A stretch of DNA of 42,719 nt from Glycomyces fuscus (GCA_002529455.1 NYMS01000027.1:1-42719), one strand, 5' to 3'; shown: positions 1-10,060, counted from the first letter of the stretch. The notes: generated by a model not told the origin, from the sequence alone. A program made the numbers and translations.

Positions 1-1104
1 TGGTCCGACGAGTTCGACGGCGCCGCGGGAAGCGCCCCCAACCCCGCCCACTGGAACCACGAGACCGGCGACCACGGCTGGGGCAACAACGAACTCCAGA
101 ACTACACCGACAACCGCGCCAACTCCGCCCTCGACGGCCAAGGCAACCTCGTCATCACCGCACGCCAGGAAGCCGACGGCGGCTACACCTCCGCACGCAT
201 CACCACCCAGAACAAGATCGAACACGCCTACGGCCGCATCGAAGCACGCATCAAGATCCCCCGCGGCCAGGGCATCTGGCCCGCCTTCTGGATGCTCGGC
301 GCCGACTTCCCCAACACCCCCTGGCCCCACTCCGGCGAAATCGACATCATGGAGAACGTCGGCTACGAACCCCACCTGGTCCACGGCACCGTCCACGGCC
401 CCGGCTACTCCGGCGCCGACGGCATCGGCGCCTCCTACACGCACCCCCAGGGCTGGTCCTTCGCCGACGACTTCCACACCTTCGCCATCGACTGGAACCC
501 CGGCTCCATCACCTGGTCCGTGGACGGCAACGCCTACCACACCCTCACCACCAACGACGTGGGAGCCAACCCCTGGGTCTACGACCAGCCCTTCTTCATG
601 ATCCTCAACGTCGCCGTGGGCGGGAACTGGCCCGGCTACCCCGACGGCACCACCCAGTTCCCCCAGCAGATGCTCGTGGACTACGTCCGGATCTATTCGG
701 ACGGCGGCGGCTCCGGCGGCACCGGGACGATCACCGCCTCCAACGGCATCTGCCTCGACGTGGCCGGGGCCCAGACGGGTGACGGGACCCCGATCCAGCT
801 GGCGCACTGCAACGGCAACCAGGCCCAGCAGTGGACCGAGGGCTCCGACGGCACGTTCCGGGCGTTCGACAAGTGCCTGGACGTGGCGGGCGGCGCCACC
901 GCCGCGGGAACCCCGGTACAGCTGTGGACCTGCAACGGGACCGGCGCGCAGCGGTGGACCTACGACAGCGGGACGCAGGCCCTGCGCAACCCGCAGTCGA
1001 ACCGCTGCCTGCAACCCCAGGGCCGGGTGCAGAGCGACGGCACCCGCATGGTGATCGCCGACTGCGACGGCAGCGCCGTCCAGCGCTGGAACCTGCCCGC
1101 CTGA
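1..1104 (+). CDS. Secreted GH16 endo-beta-1,3-glucanase with C-terminal ricin-type lectin domain (5' truncated)
   Basis: The reading frame is open from base 1, so the start and signal peptide lie outside the window; 367 residues are visible. The fragment opens with WSDEFDG, typical of the start of a GH16 catalytic domain (laminarinase/lichenase type). The active-site signature GEIDIME gives nucleophile E113, D115 and acid/base E118 (fragment numbering). After a short Gly/Ser linker at about residue 238, a beta-trefoil lectin domain (CBM13/RICIN) carries two CLDVAG motifs and three QxW-type motifs (QQW, QRW, QRW), one per subdomain. It should be exported and cut beta-1,3- or mixed-linked glucans, with the lectin holding the polymer. 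The exact substrate cannot be read from sequence. A strong hairpin follows the stop. Confidence 0.93.
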   Translation, partial: WSDEFDGAAGSAPNPAHWNHETGDHGWGNNELQNYTDNRANSALDGQGNLVITARQEADGGYTSARITTQNKIEHAYGRIEARIKIPRGQGIWPAFWMLGADFPNTPWPHSGEIDIMENVGYEPHLVHGTVHGPGYSGADGIGASYTHPQGWSFADDFHTFAIDWNPGSITWSVDGNAYHTLTTNDVGANPWVYDQPFFMILNVAVGGNWPGYPDGTTQFPQQMLVDYVRIYSDGGGSGGTGTITASNGICLDVAGAQTGDGTPIQLAHCNGNQAQQWTEGSDGTFRAFDKCLDVAGGATAAGTPVQLWTCNGTGAQRWTYDSGTQALRNPQSNRCLQPQGRVQSDGTRMVIADCDGSAVQRWNLPA

Positions 1105-1115
1105 TCGCCTCCCCC

Positions 1116-1151
1116 GGCGCCGCCCGCCGATCCCCTCCGGCGGGCGGCGCC
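1116..1151 (+). terminator. Terminator hairpin after GH16 gene
   Basis: A perfect 13-bp inverted repeat (GGCGCCGCCCGCC at 1116-1128 and its complement at 1139-1151) with a 10-nt loop starts 11 nt after the glucanase stop. There is no U-tract, as is usual in high-GC actinomycetes. Confidence 0.75.
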
Positions 1152-1182
1152 CTCCGTCACGGCCCCGGCGAACGGGGACCCC

Positions 1183-1217
1183 GTCGGCCCCGCGCTCCTC
1201 AGGAGCGGGGGGCCGAC
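1183..1217 (-). terminator. Terminator hairpin overlapping the stop of the NRDE gene
   Basis: An outer stem (GTCGGCCCC 1183-1191 with GGGGCCGAC 1209-1217) and an inner stem (GCTCCT 1194-1199 with AGGAGC 1201-1206) fold over the stop codon of the minus-strand gene. With the hairpin at 1116-1151 it separates two convergent genes. Confidence 0.65.
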
Positions 1218-2011
1218 GTGTCGACCATCCGCCACGCCCCGGGGTCGGCCGGGGCGTCGGTGAAGGCGTAGCGCACGGTCTCGCGGTCCATGGCCAGCAG
1301 GGTCACCGACCCGGTCTCCCACGTCCTGCCCTCCCCGAGGTCGGCGCGGGCGACCAGGCCCGTCGGATCGCCGGACTCGTCGGTGCCCGCCGAGCGGGGC
1401 GCGGAGTCGGCGGCCTCGTTGATCAGGCGCGGCCACTCACCCCACACCTCCTCCACCCCGCGGGTCCGGGCCAGGTCGGCCGGGTCGGGCCGGGTGCGCG
1501 CGAACTCGGGCGTGTGGCGGGCGGCGCGCGGGTCCTCCGGGTTCAGCCCGGTGTTGACCACCATGCTCACTCCGACCGGCAGCGGACGGGTGTCCAGGCA
1601 CCGGCCGTCCCAGCTGTGCAGCCCGGCATGGTGGGCGTCGGCGTCCAGCAGGTGGAAGGGCGCGTACAGGGTGGGGTCCCCGCCGTGCAGCGGGTCGCGG
1701 CCCGGGTTCCTGCCCGCGTGCGCGAGGGCGCGCAGCGGCAGTTCTCCCCGGCTGGCCGGATAGGTGCCCTCCCAGGGCATGCGCCCGTCCCAGGGCCACC
1801 CGTTGAGCAGGGCCGCCATGCGAGGTCTGACCGGGTCCACCGCCAGCCAGGTGCCCCCGGCGAGGCGGTCCCGGCCGCCGACGAGGTCGGGCCGGTCCGG
1901 CCAGTGGCGGGCGGGCCGGTCCCAGGGCCGGGAGGACATCTCGTCCCTGAGCGCGGCGATGACCAGGGGTGTGTCCGCGCCGGGGTCGAAGCCGACGATG
2001 ACGGTGCACAT
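1199..2011 (-). CDS. NRDE / TANGO2-family protein
   Basis: A 270-residue protein starting MCTVIVGFDPG. The Met-Cys N-terminus, the LRDE motif (a variant of the family's NRDE) followed by a Trp-rich stretch, and the MVVNTGLNPEDPRA segment match the NRDE/TANGO2 family. Family members are implicated in haem or lipid trafficking in eukaryotes; the bacterial role is not established. The frame stays open far upstream, but the ATG at 2011 is chosen because the family begins exactly there and upstream translation is low-complexity. The gene diverges from the P-type ATPase across a 445-bp gap. No signal peptide is visible, so it is probably cytoplasmic. Confidence 0.85.
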   Translation of the reverse strand: MCTVIVGFDPGADTPLVIAALRDEMSSRPWDRPARHWPDRPDLVGGRDRLAGGTWLAVDPVRPRMAALLNGWPWDGRMPWEGTYPASRGELPLRALAHAGRNPGRDPLHGGDPTLYAPFHLLDADAHHAGLHSWDGRCLDTRPLPVGVSMVVNTGLNPEDPRAARHTPEFARTRPDPADLARTRGVEEVWGEWPRLINEAADSAPRSAGTDESGDPTGLVARADLGEGRTWETGSVTLLAMDRETVRYAFTDAPADPGAWRMVDTSAPRS

Positions 2012-2456
2012 GGCGACCTTGTGACCTTTGCTGTGGGTCCCCGGCGTGGTGCGGTCCGCGCGGTGGTGCGGACGGGGCGGGGAGGTGGACAGGAGGTAGA
2101 CGCCACGGTACCCGGAGGGGGCCTGCGGTGGTGCTGGCGCGGGGGGCTTCGCACGGTTCGCCGCGGAGCGCCTCGAAGGGACCCTGGGCGGTGGCCCGGG
2201 ACGTGCCCGCGCCGCGCCCCGGACGGCCCGGACGGCCTCGTCGGAAGGCGCGTTCGGGGAGCGCCCACGGGCCCGCTCGGGGCGCGCCCGCGGGCCCGGG
2301 GTGGTGCGGGCACCACGCGCGTCCGGGGGGCGGTGTGCCCGTGCGCGGTCCCCGAGTCTTCTACTCTGTGTGTCTCCCCCTTCGTGTGCGGGGCGGATGC
2401 CGCTTCCGAGGCGCCTCCCGCCCGTCTCGTCTCCCGGACCACACAGGAGTAAGTGC
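2012..2456. promoter_or_regulatory. 445-bp divergent intergenic region
   Basis: This holds the promoters of the divergent NRDE and P-type ATPase genes. Open frames here are low-complexity Arg/Pro/Gly and look non-coding. A possible -10 hexamer TACTCT lies at 2362-2367, about 90 nt before the ATPase start, without a convincing -35. The ATPase ribosome site AGGAG is at 2445-2449. Confidence 0.5.
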
Positions 2457-5099
2457 GTGCCCGAGCAACCCGACCGGACCGACGTCGGTGCGGACAGCGC
2501 CGCGGACAGGCCGCAGGACGCGGCCTCCGCCGTCCCCGGCCCGCAGCCGGGCGGCAGCGCCCCGGAGGCGTCCGCGATCCCCGAGGCTCCCGCCGGAGCC
2601 TCCGCCGAGCCCGCTCCCGCGGGGCCGACGGGCCTGACGGGCCCTCCGGCCGAGACGGGGCTGACCGGTCGGCAGGTCGCCGACCGGGTCGCGTCGGGGC
2701 GGACCAACGACGTACCCGTGCGCGCGAGCCGCACGGTCGCCCAGATCATCCGCGGCAACGTGTTCACCCGGATCAACGCCATGGTCGCGGTGCTGTTCGC
2801 GATCATCGCCGTGATCGGCCCGGTGCAGGACGGGCTGTTCGCGATGGTCATCCTCTTCAACACGCTGATCGGCATCATCCAGGAGCTGCGGGCCAAGCGC
2901 ACCCTGGACAGGCTCGCCATCGTCAACGCCGCCCGGCCCCGGGTGGTGCGCGACGGAGCCACCGTGAGCGTGGCCACGCAGGAGATCGTCCTGGACGAGG
3001 TCCTGGAGGTGGGCGTGGGCGACCAGATCGTGGTCGACGGCACCGTCACCTGGGCCGGAGGGCTGGAGGTCGACGAGTCGCTGCTGACCGGCGAGGCCGA
3101 CCCCGTGGTCAAGCGGCCGGGGGACACGGTGATGTCGGGCAGCTTCGTGGTGGCGGGCACCGGCCGGTTCCGGGCCACCAAGGTGGGGCGGCACGCCTAC
3201 GCGGCGCGGCTGGCCGAGGAGGCGAGCCGCTTCTCTCTGGTGCACTCGGAACTGCGGTCGGGCATCAACCGCATCCTGACCTGGATCACCTACGCGCTGT
3301 TCCCGATCGGCGCCCTGCTGGTCTACAGCCAGCTGTTCATGGGCGGGCACGTGTCCCTGGAGGCCCCGACGGCGGGCGGACAGATCTCCGGCCCGCTGGC
3401 GGACGCCCTGCGCAGCATGGTCGCGGCCCTGGTGTCGATGATCCCCGAGGGCCTGGTCCTGCTCACCAGCATCGCGTTCGCGGTCGGGGTGATCCGGCTG
3501 GGGCGGCACAGGTGCCTGGTGCAGGAACTGCCCGCGATCGAGGGACTGGCCCGCGTGGACGTGGTGTGCACCGACAAGACGGGCACGCTGACCGAGGCGG
3601 GCATGAAGCTGGCCGGGATCCGGGACCTGGGCGGGCACGGCGGGGAGGCCTCCCCCTCGCGCGTGCTGGCGGCGCTGGCGGCCGGCGACCCCGACCACAA
3701 CGCGAGCATGGCGGCGATCGCGCGCGGGTGCGCGGCCGCGGGCCAGGAGGCGCCCGACTGGACGGTCACGGCGCTGGCGCCCTTCTCGTCCGCGCGCAAG
3801 TGGAGCGGGGCCAGCTTCCTGGCCCCCGGGGGCGAGGAGCACTGGGTGCTGGGCGCGGCCGACGTGCTGGCCTCCCCGCAGGACCCGGCCGCGGCCGAGG
3901 CGGCCCGGCTGGGCGCGCAGGGCCACCGGGTGCTGCTGCTGGCCCGCGCGTCGGCGCGGGTGGACTCCGACGAGGCCCCGGGGACCGTGCTGCCGGTGGC
4001 CCTGGTGGTACTGGACCAGAGGCTGCGCGAGGACGCCGCTCCGACCCTGGACTACTTCGGGGACCAGGGTGTGGACGTCAAGATCGTCTCGGGCGACCAC
4101 GCGGCGTCGGTGGGCGCGGTGGGCCGTGAGCTGGGCCTGGCCGGCGCCGACCAGCCGGTGGACGCGCGGGCGCTGTCGGAGGACGGCGACGAGCTGGCCC
4201 GCCAGGTGGAGGAGCGCTCTGCGTTCGGCCGGGTGACGCCCGAGCGCAAGCGCGACATGGTCAGGGGGCTGCGCGACCGCGGACACACGGTGGCGATGAC
4301 CGGCGACGGCGTCAACGACGTGCTGGCGCTGAAGGAGGCCGACATCGGCGTGGCGATGGGCTCGGGGAGCCCGGCGTCGCGGTCGGTGGCCCAGCTGGTG
4401 CTGCTGGACAACCGGTTCGCGGTGCTGCCACGCGTGGTGGCCGAGGGCCGCCGGGTCATCGGCAACATCGAGCGGGTGGCCGGTCTGTTCCTGACCAAGA
4501 CCGTGTACACGATGACGCTGGCGATCATCGTCGGCCTGCTGGCGGTGTCCTACCCGTTCTTCCCGCGCCACGCGACGCTCATCAACGCGGTGACGTTCGG
4601 CATCCCGTCGTTCTTCCTCGCGCTGGCGCCCAACACCGACATCGCCCGTCCGGGGTTCGTGATGCGGACGCTGCGGCTGGCGGTCCCCTCCGGCATGGTG
4701 GCGGGCCTCGCCGCGGTGACGACCTACCTGCTGGTGCTGGGCGGGAGGACGGTGCCCGACCCGGCCGACCGGACGGCGGTGGTCATCACGCTGTGCGCGA
4801 CGACGCTGTGGGTGCTGCTGCTGGTGGCCAAGCCGTACGTGTGGTGGAAGGTGCTGCTGGTGGGTTCCATGGTGGGCCTGTTGACGCTGGCGATGGTGAC
4901 GCCGCTGGGACGGTGGTTCTTCGACCTGGACGTGAGCGACCCGGCCAAGGTGCTGACCGGCCTGGCCGTGGCGGCCGTGGCGATCGTGGTGATCACGGTG
5001 ATCCGGGTGGTGGACGACCGCATGACGGCCCGCTCCGAGGCGCGTGCGGCGGAGGAGAACGCGCGGGAGGCCGAGGAGCGCACCCCGGAGCCGGTGTAG
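2457..5099 (+). CDS. P-type cation-transporting ATPase (CtpE-like)
   Basis: An 880-residue membrane ATPase. The start is GTG 2457, 7 nt after AGGAG; longer frames upstream lack support. The first ~60 residues are an Ala/Pro-rich tail. Core motifs appear in order: TGEA at 211-214 (actuator loop, with Ala instead of the usual TGES Ser), PEGL at 330-333 in the membrane segment before the P-domain, DKTGTLT with phosphorylated D373, and TGDGVND with D617. About ten hydrophobic segments are arranged 2 + 2 + 6. PEGL and the lack of a heavy-metal domain or CPC motif argue against copper/zinc pumps. The layout resembles mycobacterial CtpE, a Ca2+ uptake ATPase linked to envelope integrity. The ion is inferred from resemblance only. 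Confidence 0.9.
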   Translation: MPEQPDRTDVGADSAADRPQDAASAVPGPQPGGSAPEASAIPEAPAGASAEPAPAGPTGLTGPPAETGLTGRQVADRVASGRTNDVPVRASRTVAQIIRGNVFTRINAMVAVLFAIIAVIGPVQDGLFAMVILFNTLIGIIQELRAKRTLDRLAIVNAARPRVVRDGATVSVATQEIVLDEVLEVGVGDQIVVDGTVTWAGGLEVDESLLTGEADPVVKRPGDTVMSGSFVVAGTGRFRATKVGRHAYAARLAEEASRFSLVHSELRSGINRILTWITYALFPIGALLVYSQLFMGGHVSLEAPTAGGQISGPLADALRSMVAALVSMIPEGLVLLTSIAFAVGVIRLGRHRCLVQELPAIEGLARVDVVCTDKTGTLTEAGMKLAGIRDLGGHGGEASPSRVLAALAAGDPDHNASMAAIARGCAAAGQEAPDWTVTALAPFSSARKWSGASFLAPGGEEHWVLGAADVLASPQDPAAAEAARLGAQGHRVLLLARASARVDSDEAPGTVLPVALVVLDQRLREDAAPTLDYFGDQGVDVKIVSGDHAASVGAVGRELGLAGADQPVDARALSEDGDELARQVEERSAFGRVTPERKRDMVRGLRDRGHTVAMTGDGVNDVLALKEADIGVAMGSGSPASRSVAQLVLLDNRFAVLPRVVAEGRRVIGNIERVAGLFLTKTVYTMTLAIIVGLLAVSYPFFPRHATLINAVTFGIPSFFLALAPNTDIARPGFVMRTLRLAVPSGMVAGLAAVTTYLLVLGGRTVPDPADRTAVVITLCATTLWVLLLVAKPYVWWKVLLVGSMVGLLTLAMVTPLGRWFFDLDVSDPAKVLTGLAVAAVAIVVITVIRVVDDRMTARSEARAAEENAREAEERTPEPV

Positions 5100-5126
5100 G
5101 GGCCCGGCTCCCGGGAGGGCGGGCCC
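5100..5126 (+). terminator. Terminator hairpin after P-type ATPase
   Basis: GGGCCCG (5100-5106) pairs with CGGGCCC (5120-5126) around an inner palindrome CTCCCGGGAG, immediately after the stop codon. Confidence 0.6.
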
Positions 5127-5241
5127 GGTGCGGAGGCGAGCCGGGCGCGCCCCGGTTCCGCGAGGCGCCTCCCCCGCCCCTGGGCGCCGGGGCTAGGCTG
5201 CGCGGGACCCCCGACGGCAGGGGTCGGGAGAGGGAGGCACC

Positions 5242-5721
5242 ATGCTGAGCGAAACCGACACGCGGTACCTGCGGCGCGCGGTCGACCTGGCCGCCGAGGC
5301 CCTGGAGGCGGGAGACGAGCCCTTCGGATCGGTGCTGGCGGCACGGGACGGGACGGTGCTCTTCGAGGACCGCAACCGCGTCGCCGGGGGCGACCGGACG
5401 CGGCACCCGGAGTTCGCCATCGCCCGGTGGTCGACCACCCGTCTGAGCCCCGCGGAACGGGCGGCGGCGACCGTCTACACCTCCGGGGAGCACTGCCCCA
5501 TGTGCTCGGCCGCCCACGGGTGGGCGGGGCTGGGCAGGATCGTGTACGCGAGCTCCTCGGCACAGCTCGTCTCGTGGCTCGAGGAGTGGGGCGTGCCCCC
5601 GGCACCGGTACGGGCGCTGCCGGTCGGCGAGGTCGTGCCCGGAATCGCGGTGGAGGGCCCCGTGGACCCCCTGGCGGCGGAGGTGCGGGCCCTGCAGGCC
5701 CGCTTCCACGGCCGGAACTGA
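5242..5721 (+). CDS. Nucleoside/guanine deaminase family protein (CDA fold)
   Basis: A 159-residue cytidine-deaminase-like zinc enzyme. The Zn-binding and catalytic residues are H55-P-E57 (an HPE variant of HAE) and C85-P-M-C88 in EHCPMC; PFGSVL near residue 31 is the usual substrate-loop motif. Length fits guanine deaminase/tRNA-adenosine-deaminase-like proteins, but the tRNA-binding TadA features are not evident, so a free base or nucleoside is the likelier substrate. Start ATG 5242 has GGGAGG about 5 nt upstream. It is monocistronic and ends against the convergent fxsA gene. Confidence 0.82.
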   Translation: MLSETDTRYLRRAVDLAAEALEAGDEPFGSVLAARDGTVLFEDRNRVAGGDRTRHPEFAIARWSTTRLSPAERAAATVYTSGEHCPMCSAAHGWAGLGRIVYASSSAQLVSWLEEWGVPPAPVRALPVGEVVPGIAVEGPVDPLAAEVRALQARFHGRN

Positions 5722-5740
5722 CCGCCGGTCCCCGCCGTCC

Positions 5741-5756
5741 CGCCGACCGGTCGGCG
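5741..5756. terminator. Palindrome between convergent deaminase and fxsA
   Basis: A perfect 16-bp palindrome CGCCGACCGGTCGGCG lies in the 87-bp convergent gap and can form a stem in either transcript, so it may act as a bidirectional terminator. Confidence 0.5.
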
Positions 5757-5808
5757 GTCGCCTCGGATCCCACGGGTGGTCAGCCGCGCGCCGCCGCGGT
5801 CGCCGGCG

Positions 5809-6363
5809 TCAGCTGCCGTCGTCGTCCTGGGGCTCGAACCGGCCCTGGATGACACGGCCCCGGTTCGGCGGGGCGGCCTCCTCCTCGGTACGGGGACCGG
5901 ACGGGCCCTGGCCGGGGCCGAACGGCCCGGCCGCCGACCCCCGGCCGGGGCCGGCGGCCCCGCGGACGACGGACTCCTCGTCCATCCGGTCCCGCATCCT
6001 GCGCACGCGGCGCCGCGCCCACGAGGCGAAGGCCCAGCGCAGGGCGGGCCGGGTGAAGGGCAGGACCATCAGCAGGCCGAGCACGGCGGTGACGAACCCG
6101 GGGACCACGAGCAGGATTCCGCCCGCCATGAGCATGAGCGGGTCGAGCAGGCCGCCGCGCGGCTGCTCGCCCGAACGCATGGCCCTGTCCGCGTCCTGGA
6201 AGGCCCTGGTCCCGGCCCGGCGCAGCACGGCCACGCCCAGGACCAGCAGCGAGACCAGCGCGGCCAGCGTCCACGGGACGCCGATCCAGCCGCCGACGGA
6301 GATCATCAGCCACACTTCCAGGAACGGCAGCGCCATCAGCGCCAGCACTGTCAGCAGCGGCAT
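5809..6363 (-). CDS. fxsA: FxsA family membrane protein
   Basis: A 184-residue protein. The N-terminal half carries three or four hydrophobic segments: about residues 1-20 with the family-typical FLEVWLMI stretch, about 30-46, and about 75-105 with GGILLVVPGFVTAVLGLLM. A basic, hydrophilic C-terminus of about 75 residues is rich in Arg, Gly and Pro. This is the FxsA/UPF0716 family of cytoplasmic-membrane proteins. E. coli FxsA relieves exclusion of phage T7 by the F plasmid; the ordinary cellular role is unclear. It lies downstream of lnt on the same strand, 132 bp away with a hairpin in between, so partial co-transcription is possible. Confidence 0.88.
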   Translation of the reverse strand: MPLLTVLALMALPFLEVWLMISVGGWIGVPWTLAALVSLLVLGVAVLRRAGTRAFQDADRAMRSGEQPRGGLLDPLMLMAGGILLVVPGFVTAVLGLLMVLPFTRPALRWAFASWARRRVRRMRDRMDEESVVRGAAGPGRGSAAGPFGPGQGPSGPRTEEEAAPPNRGRVIQGRFEPQDDDGS

Positions 6364-6442
6364 GCGTAACCATCCTCCGGGTCGTCGGCGGGAGCTCCCT
6401 ACAGGGGAGAACGCGCGCGCGGGCGCCAGGGTTCCCCCGGAC

Positions 6443-6463
6443 GCGCGCCCCCTTCGGGCGCGC
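6443..6463 (-). terminator. Hairpin between lnt and fxsA
   Basis: GCGCGCCC (6443-6450) and GGGCGCGC (6456-6463) form a perfect 8-bp stem with a 5-nt loop, 33 nt after the lnt stop. It may end or attenuate the lnt transcript. Confidence 0.55.
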
Positions 6464-6495
6464 TCCTCTCCGCGCGCCCTCGGGCCGCGTCCCCC

Positions 6496-8223
6496 TCAGG
6501 CACGGCGACGGCGGCCGAGAACCACCGCCGCGACCGCCGCGCCCAGCCCCAGGGCGCTCAGGAGGGCCTCCGGCGCGGCCCCGAGGCGGGTGGCGACCGT
6601 GGTGCCCTCCATCGCCTCCAGCTCGGCCACGTGGATGTCGGGCTCGGCCTCGGGCGAGCTGTAGGCCAGGGTCCCGTCGGGGTCGACCACGGCGCTGACG
6701 CCGCTGGTGGAGACGACCACCGCCGGGCGCCCGTGCTCGACGGCGCGCAGCTGGGTGATGGCCAGCTGCTGGTTGGTCTGGCCGGTGAAGTTGTAGTTGG
6801 CGTTGTTGGTGGGAACCACGATGATCTGCCCGCCCGCGGCGACGGACTCGCGCACCGGGAGGTCGAAGGCCACGTCGAAGCAGATGGCCGTGGCCACGGC
6901 GGTGCCGCCCACGTCGAGGGCCCCGGGCTCGGTGCCGGGTACGGCGTCGGAGCTGACCTGCTGCAGGCGGGCCACGAACCGCGTGAAGAAGTCGCGGTAG
7001 GGGACGTACTCGCCGAACGGCACGAGGTAGCGCTTGTCGTAGACCTCCCCCGGCCCGGTCCCGGGGTCCCAGACCACGCTGCTGACGTAGCGGGTGCCGT
7101 CGTCGTTGAAGCGGCTCATGCCCCACAGCAGGGGAACGCCCGCGTCGGCCGCGGCGGCGTCGATGATCTCGCGCGCCTCGGGGTCGCGGAAGGGGTCGAT
7201 GTCGCTGGCGTTCTCCGGCAGCAGCACCATGTCCGGCCGGGGGTACTCCCCCGATCGGACGGCGTCGGCGAGTTCGTGGACCCCGTCGGCGTGGTTGTCG
7301 AGGACCTGCATGCGCTCGCCGAGGATGGACATCTCGCCGACGTTGGGCACGTTGCCCTGGACCATGCCGACGGTGACGGTGTGGGAGACGTCGGGGCGGC
7401 CGACCGCGGGGGCCAGGGTGCCGCCGGCCACGACGGCCGCGCCGGCGGCCAGCCCGAGGACGGCCGGGACCCAGCCGGTCCGCAGCGGGCCGCCCGACCG
7501 GGTGCCCGCCCCGTTCTGATCGTTCTGATCGTTTCGGTCGTCCCGATCACCGCGTCCGGTCCGCCAGGCGTCCGCGAAGCGCAGCACGCTCCACAGCAGC
7601 AGGCCTCCTGTGAGGGCGACGGCGAAGGTCACCAGGGCGGAGGAACCGAGGGCCGCGTAGCCGACGAAGGGCGTGTCGGGCTGGGCGAAGGCGAGCTTGC
7701 CCCAGGGGAAGCCGCCCAGCGGCCAGCGGGCGCGCACGGCCTCCTGCGCCACCCACAGGGCGGCGGTCCACAGCGGCCAGCCGGGCAGGCGCACGGCCAG
7801 ACCCAGGGCCATGGCCATGGGGAGGAAGTAGACGGTCTCGGCTCCGGCGATGAGCAGCCACACGTCGACGCCGAAGATGTCCTGCCAGCGCACCAGCGGC
7901 ACCATGAGCGTGGCCCCGGACAGGGCGCCGAGCCAGGCGGCGCGGCGCAGGCGGGCGCCCGCGACGGCGAGGACGAGCAGCGCGGCGCTGAGCGGTCCCA
8001 GCCACCACAGGCCGTAGGGCGGCAGCGCGAGGAGCTGGGCCAGGCCCGACCCGACCGCGGCGAGCACCCGCCACAGCAGGTCGAGGCGTCCCCAGCGGTG
8101 TCCCAGCGCGAGGGCGGAGGCGAGGGAGCGTGTCGGGTTGGCCGCCCGCTCCCGCTCCGCCGGTTCCGGCGAGGGTCTGTCGGAGCCGTGGGCGCTGCCC
8201 CGCTCGGTGTGCTCGGCAACCAC
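6496..8223 (-). CDS. lnt: Apolipoprotein N-acyltransferase
   Basis: A 575-residue integral membrane enzyme that adds the third acyl chain to the N-terminal Cys of lipoproteins. An Arg/Glu-rich N-terminal tail (~1-45) precedes a block of about seven membrane helices (~45-290, interrupted near 225-245 by an odd Asp/Asn/Arg-rich loop DRDDRNDQNDQN). Then comes a nitrilase-fold domain with the catalytic triad E337 (LLPENASD), K397 (YDKRYLVPFGEYVP) and C448 (AICFDVAF), and a final membrane helix near the C-terminus. In many actinobacteria Lnt is fused or adjacent to the polyprenol-phosphate mannosyltransferase Ppm1; here no glycosyltransferase is fused or next door. The FKBP lipoprotein at 36835-37941 is a possible substrate in this window. 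Confidence 0.93.
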   Translation of the reverse strand: MVAEHTERGSAHGSDRPSPEPAERERAANPTRSLASALALGHRWGRLDLLWRVLAAVGSGLAQLLALPPYGLWWLGPLSAALLVLAVAGARLRRAAWLGALSGATLMVPLVRWQDIFGVDVWLLIAGAETVYFLPMAMALGLAVRLPGWPLWTAALWVAQEAVRARWPLGGFPWGKLAFAQPDTPFVGYAALGSSALVTFAVALTGGLLLWSVLRFADAWRTGRGDRDDRNDQNDQNGAGTRSGGPLRTGWVPAVLGLAAGAAVVAGGTLAPAVGRPDVSHTVTVGMVQGNVPNVGEMSILGERMQVLDNHADGVHELADAVRSGEYPRPDMVLLPENASDIDPFRDPEAREIIDAAAADAGVPLLWGMSRFNDDGTRYVSSVVWDPGTGPGEVYDKRYLVPFGEYVPYRDFFTRFVARLQQVSSDAVPGTEPGALDVGGTAVATAICFDVAFDLPVRESVAAGGQIIVVPTNNANYNFTGQTNQQLAITQLRAVEHGRPAVVVSTSGVSAVVDPDGTLAYSSPEAEPDIHVAELEAMEGTTVATRLGAAPEALLSALGLGAAVAAVVLGRRRRA

Positions 8224-8833
8224 GTGGGGTGCTCGCTTTCCGCTGGCTGGTGAGAGGTGCTCGCGGTCAGCATATGGGGGGACGCGGAAAAGGCCCGAGC
8301 CACCCTTCGGACCGGCTCCGTCCCGTCGGCGGCGAGCTCGGAAGACCGTTGTCTACTGGATGTTCGGGCCTTTTCCGGGTCCAACCCCCCGCCCGGTCGC
8401 GGTACTCCGCCCCTCACCCGATCCCAGCTGCACCTGGCGCGTGATGCAGCGTCCGATCGGACGAGTGGGGGCCGCACAACCGGTCCGTCCAGTGCTGGAC
8501 TGGTCGTTAGGTTACCCAGACTCCCCGACCCGATGCCTCAACCCGGCTGCCGTGTCGTGGCCGCCGGCCCGAGGGCGCGGAGGGGAGAAAGGAAGGAACC
8601 GTCGGACAGGCTAACGCACCTGGGGCCGCCACGCCAGCCGAGCGGACGGGGTTTGTGTCTGACCGCAATCGGATCGACATCGACTCAAGTATGGACTTTT
8701 CGATCAGGATCGTGTCTGATGTGATCAGCACAACGGCCTGGCTCGATCAGTTCCGAAAGATCCAGGTCAGCGGCGCGGACCCTCCGAGATCCGCGTCACC
8801 TCCATCTCGACCCCGGCCCGGGAGCTGACAACC
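8224..8833. promoter_or_regulatory. 610-bp divergent intergenic region lnt / msiK
   Basis: No convincing coding frame. It holds a long-range 14-bp inverted repeat (8285-8377), a 14-bp palindrome CGTCCGATCGGACG at 8450-8463, and GTCCAG-TG-CTGGAC at 8487-8500. The last ~170 bp are less GC-rich, contain two copies of GTGTCTGA and several GATC words, and probably carry the msiK promoter. The msiK ribosome site is GGGAG at about 8819-8823. I could not assign clear -35/-10 boxes. Confidence 0.5.
8285..8377. repeat. 14-bp perfect inverted repeat with 65-nt spacer
   Basis: CGGAAAAGGCCCGA at 8285-8298 is exactly complementary to 8364-8377. The spacer has weaker internal pairing (GAGCC/GGCTC). It lies 62-154 nt upstream of the lnt start and could be part of the lnt 5' leader, a small RNA, or a long hairpin. 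I do not recognise it as a known RNA family. Confidence 0.6.
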
Positions 8834-10048
<1,215 letters not shown>

Positions 10049-10060
10049 GTCCCTCCCCCA

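Noticed and set aside
1199..3181. A 660-codon minus-strand frame running from the NRDE gene under the P-type ATPase gene
   Set aside because: Only the part from 2011 downward has family features; the rest is a shadow of the ATPase gene.
5242..5721. Calling the deaminase TadA (tRNA adenosine deaminase)
   Set aside because: The HPE variant and lack of TadA-type C-terminal features fit the broader nucleoside/guanine deaminase group better.
8505..8520. TTAGGTTACCCAG resembling an iron box
   Set aside because: Only the left half matches the consensus; the right half is absent.
8257..8724. A 155-codon plus-strand frame in the lnt-msiK gap
   Set aside because: Composition is random-like, there is no ribosome site or motif, and it overlaps the inverted repeats.
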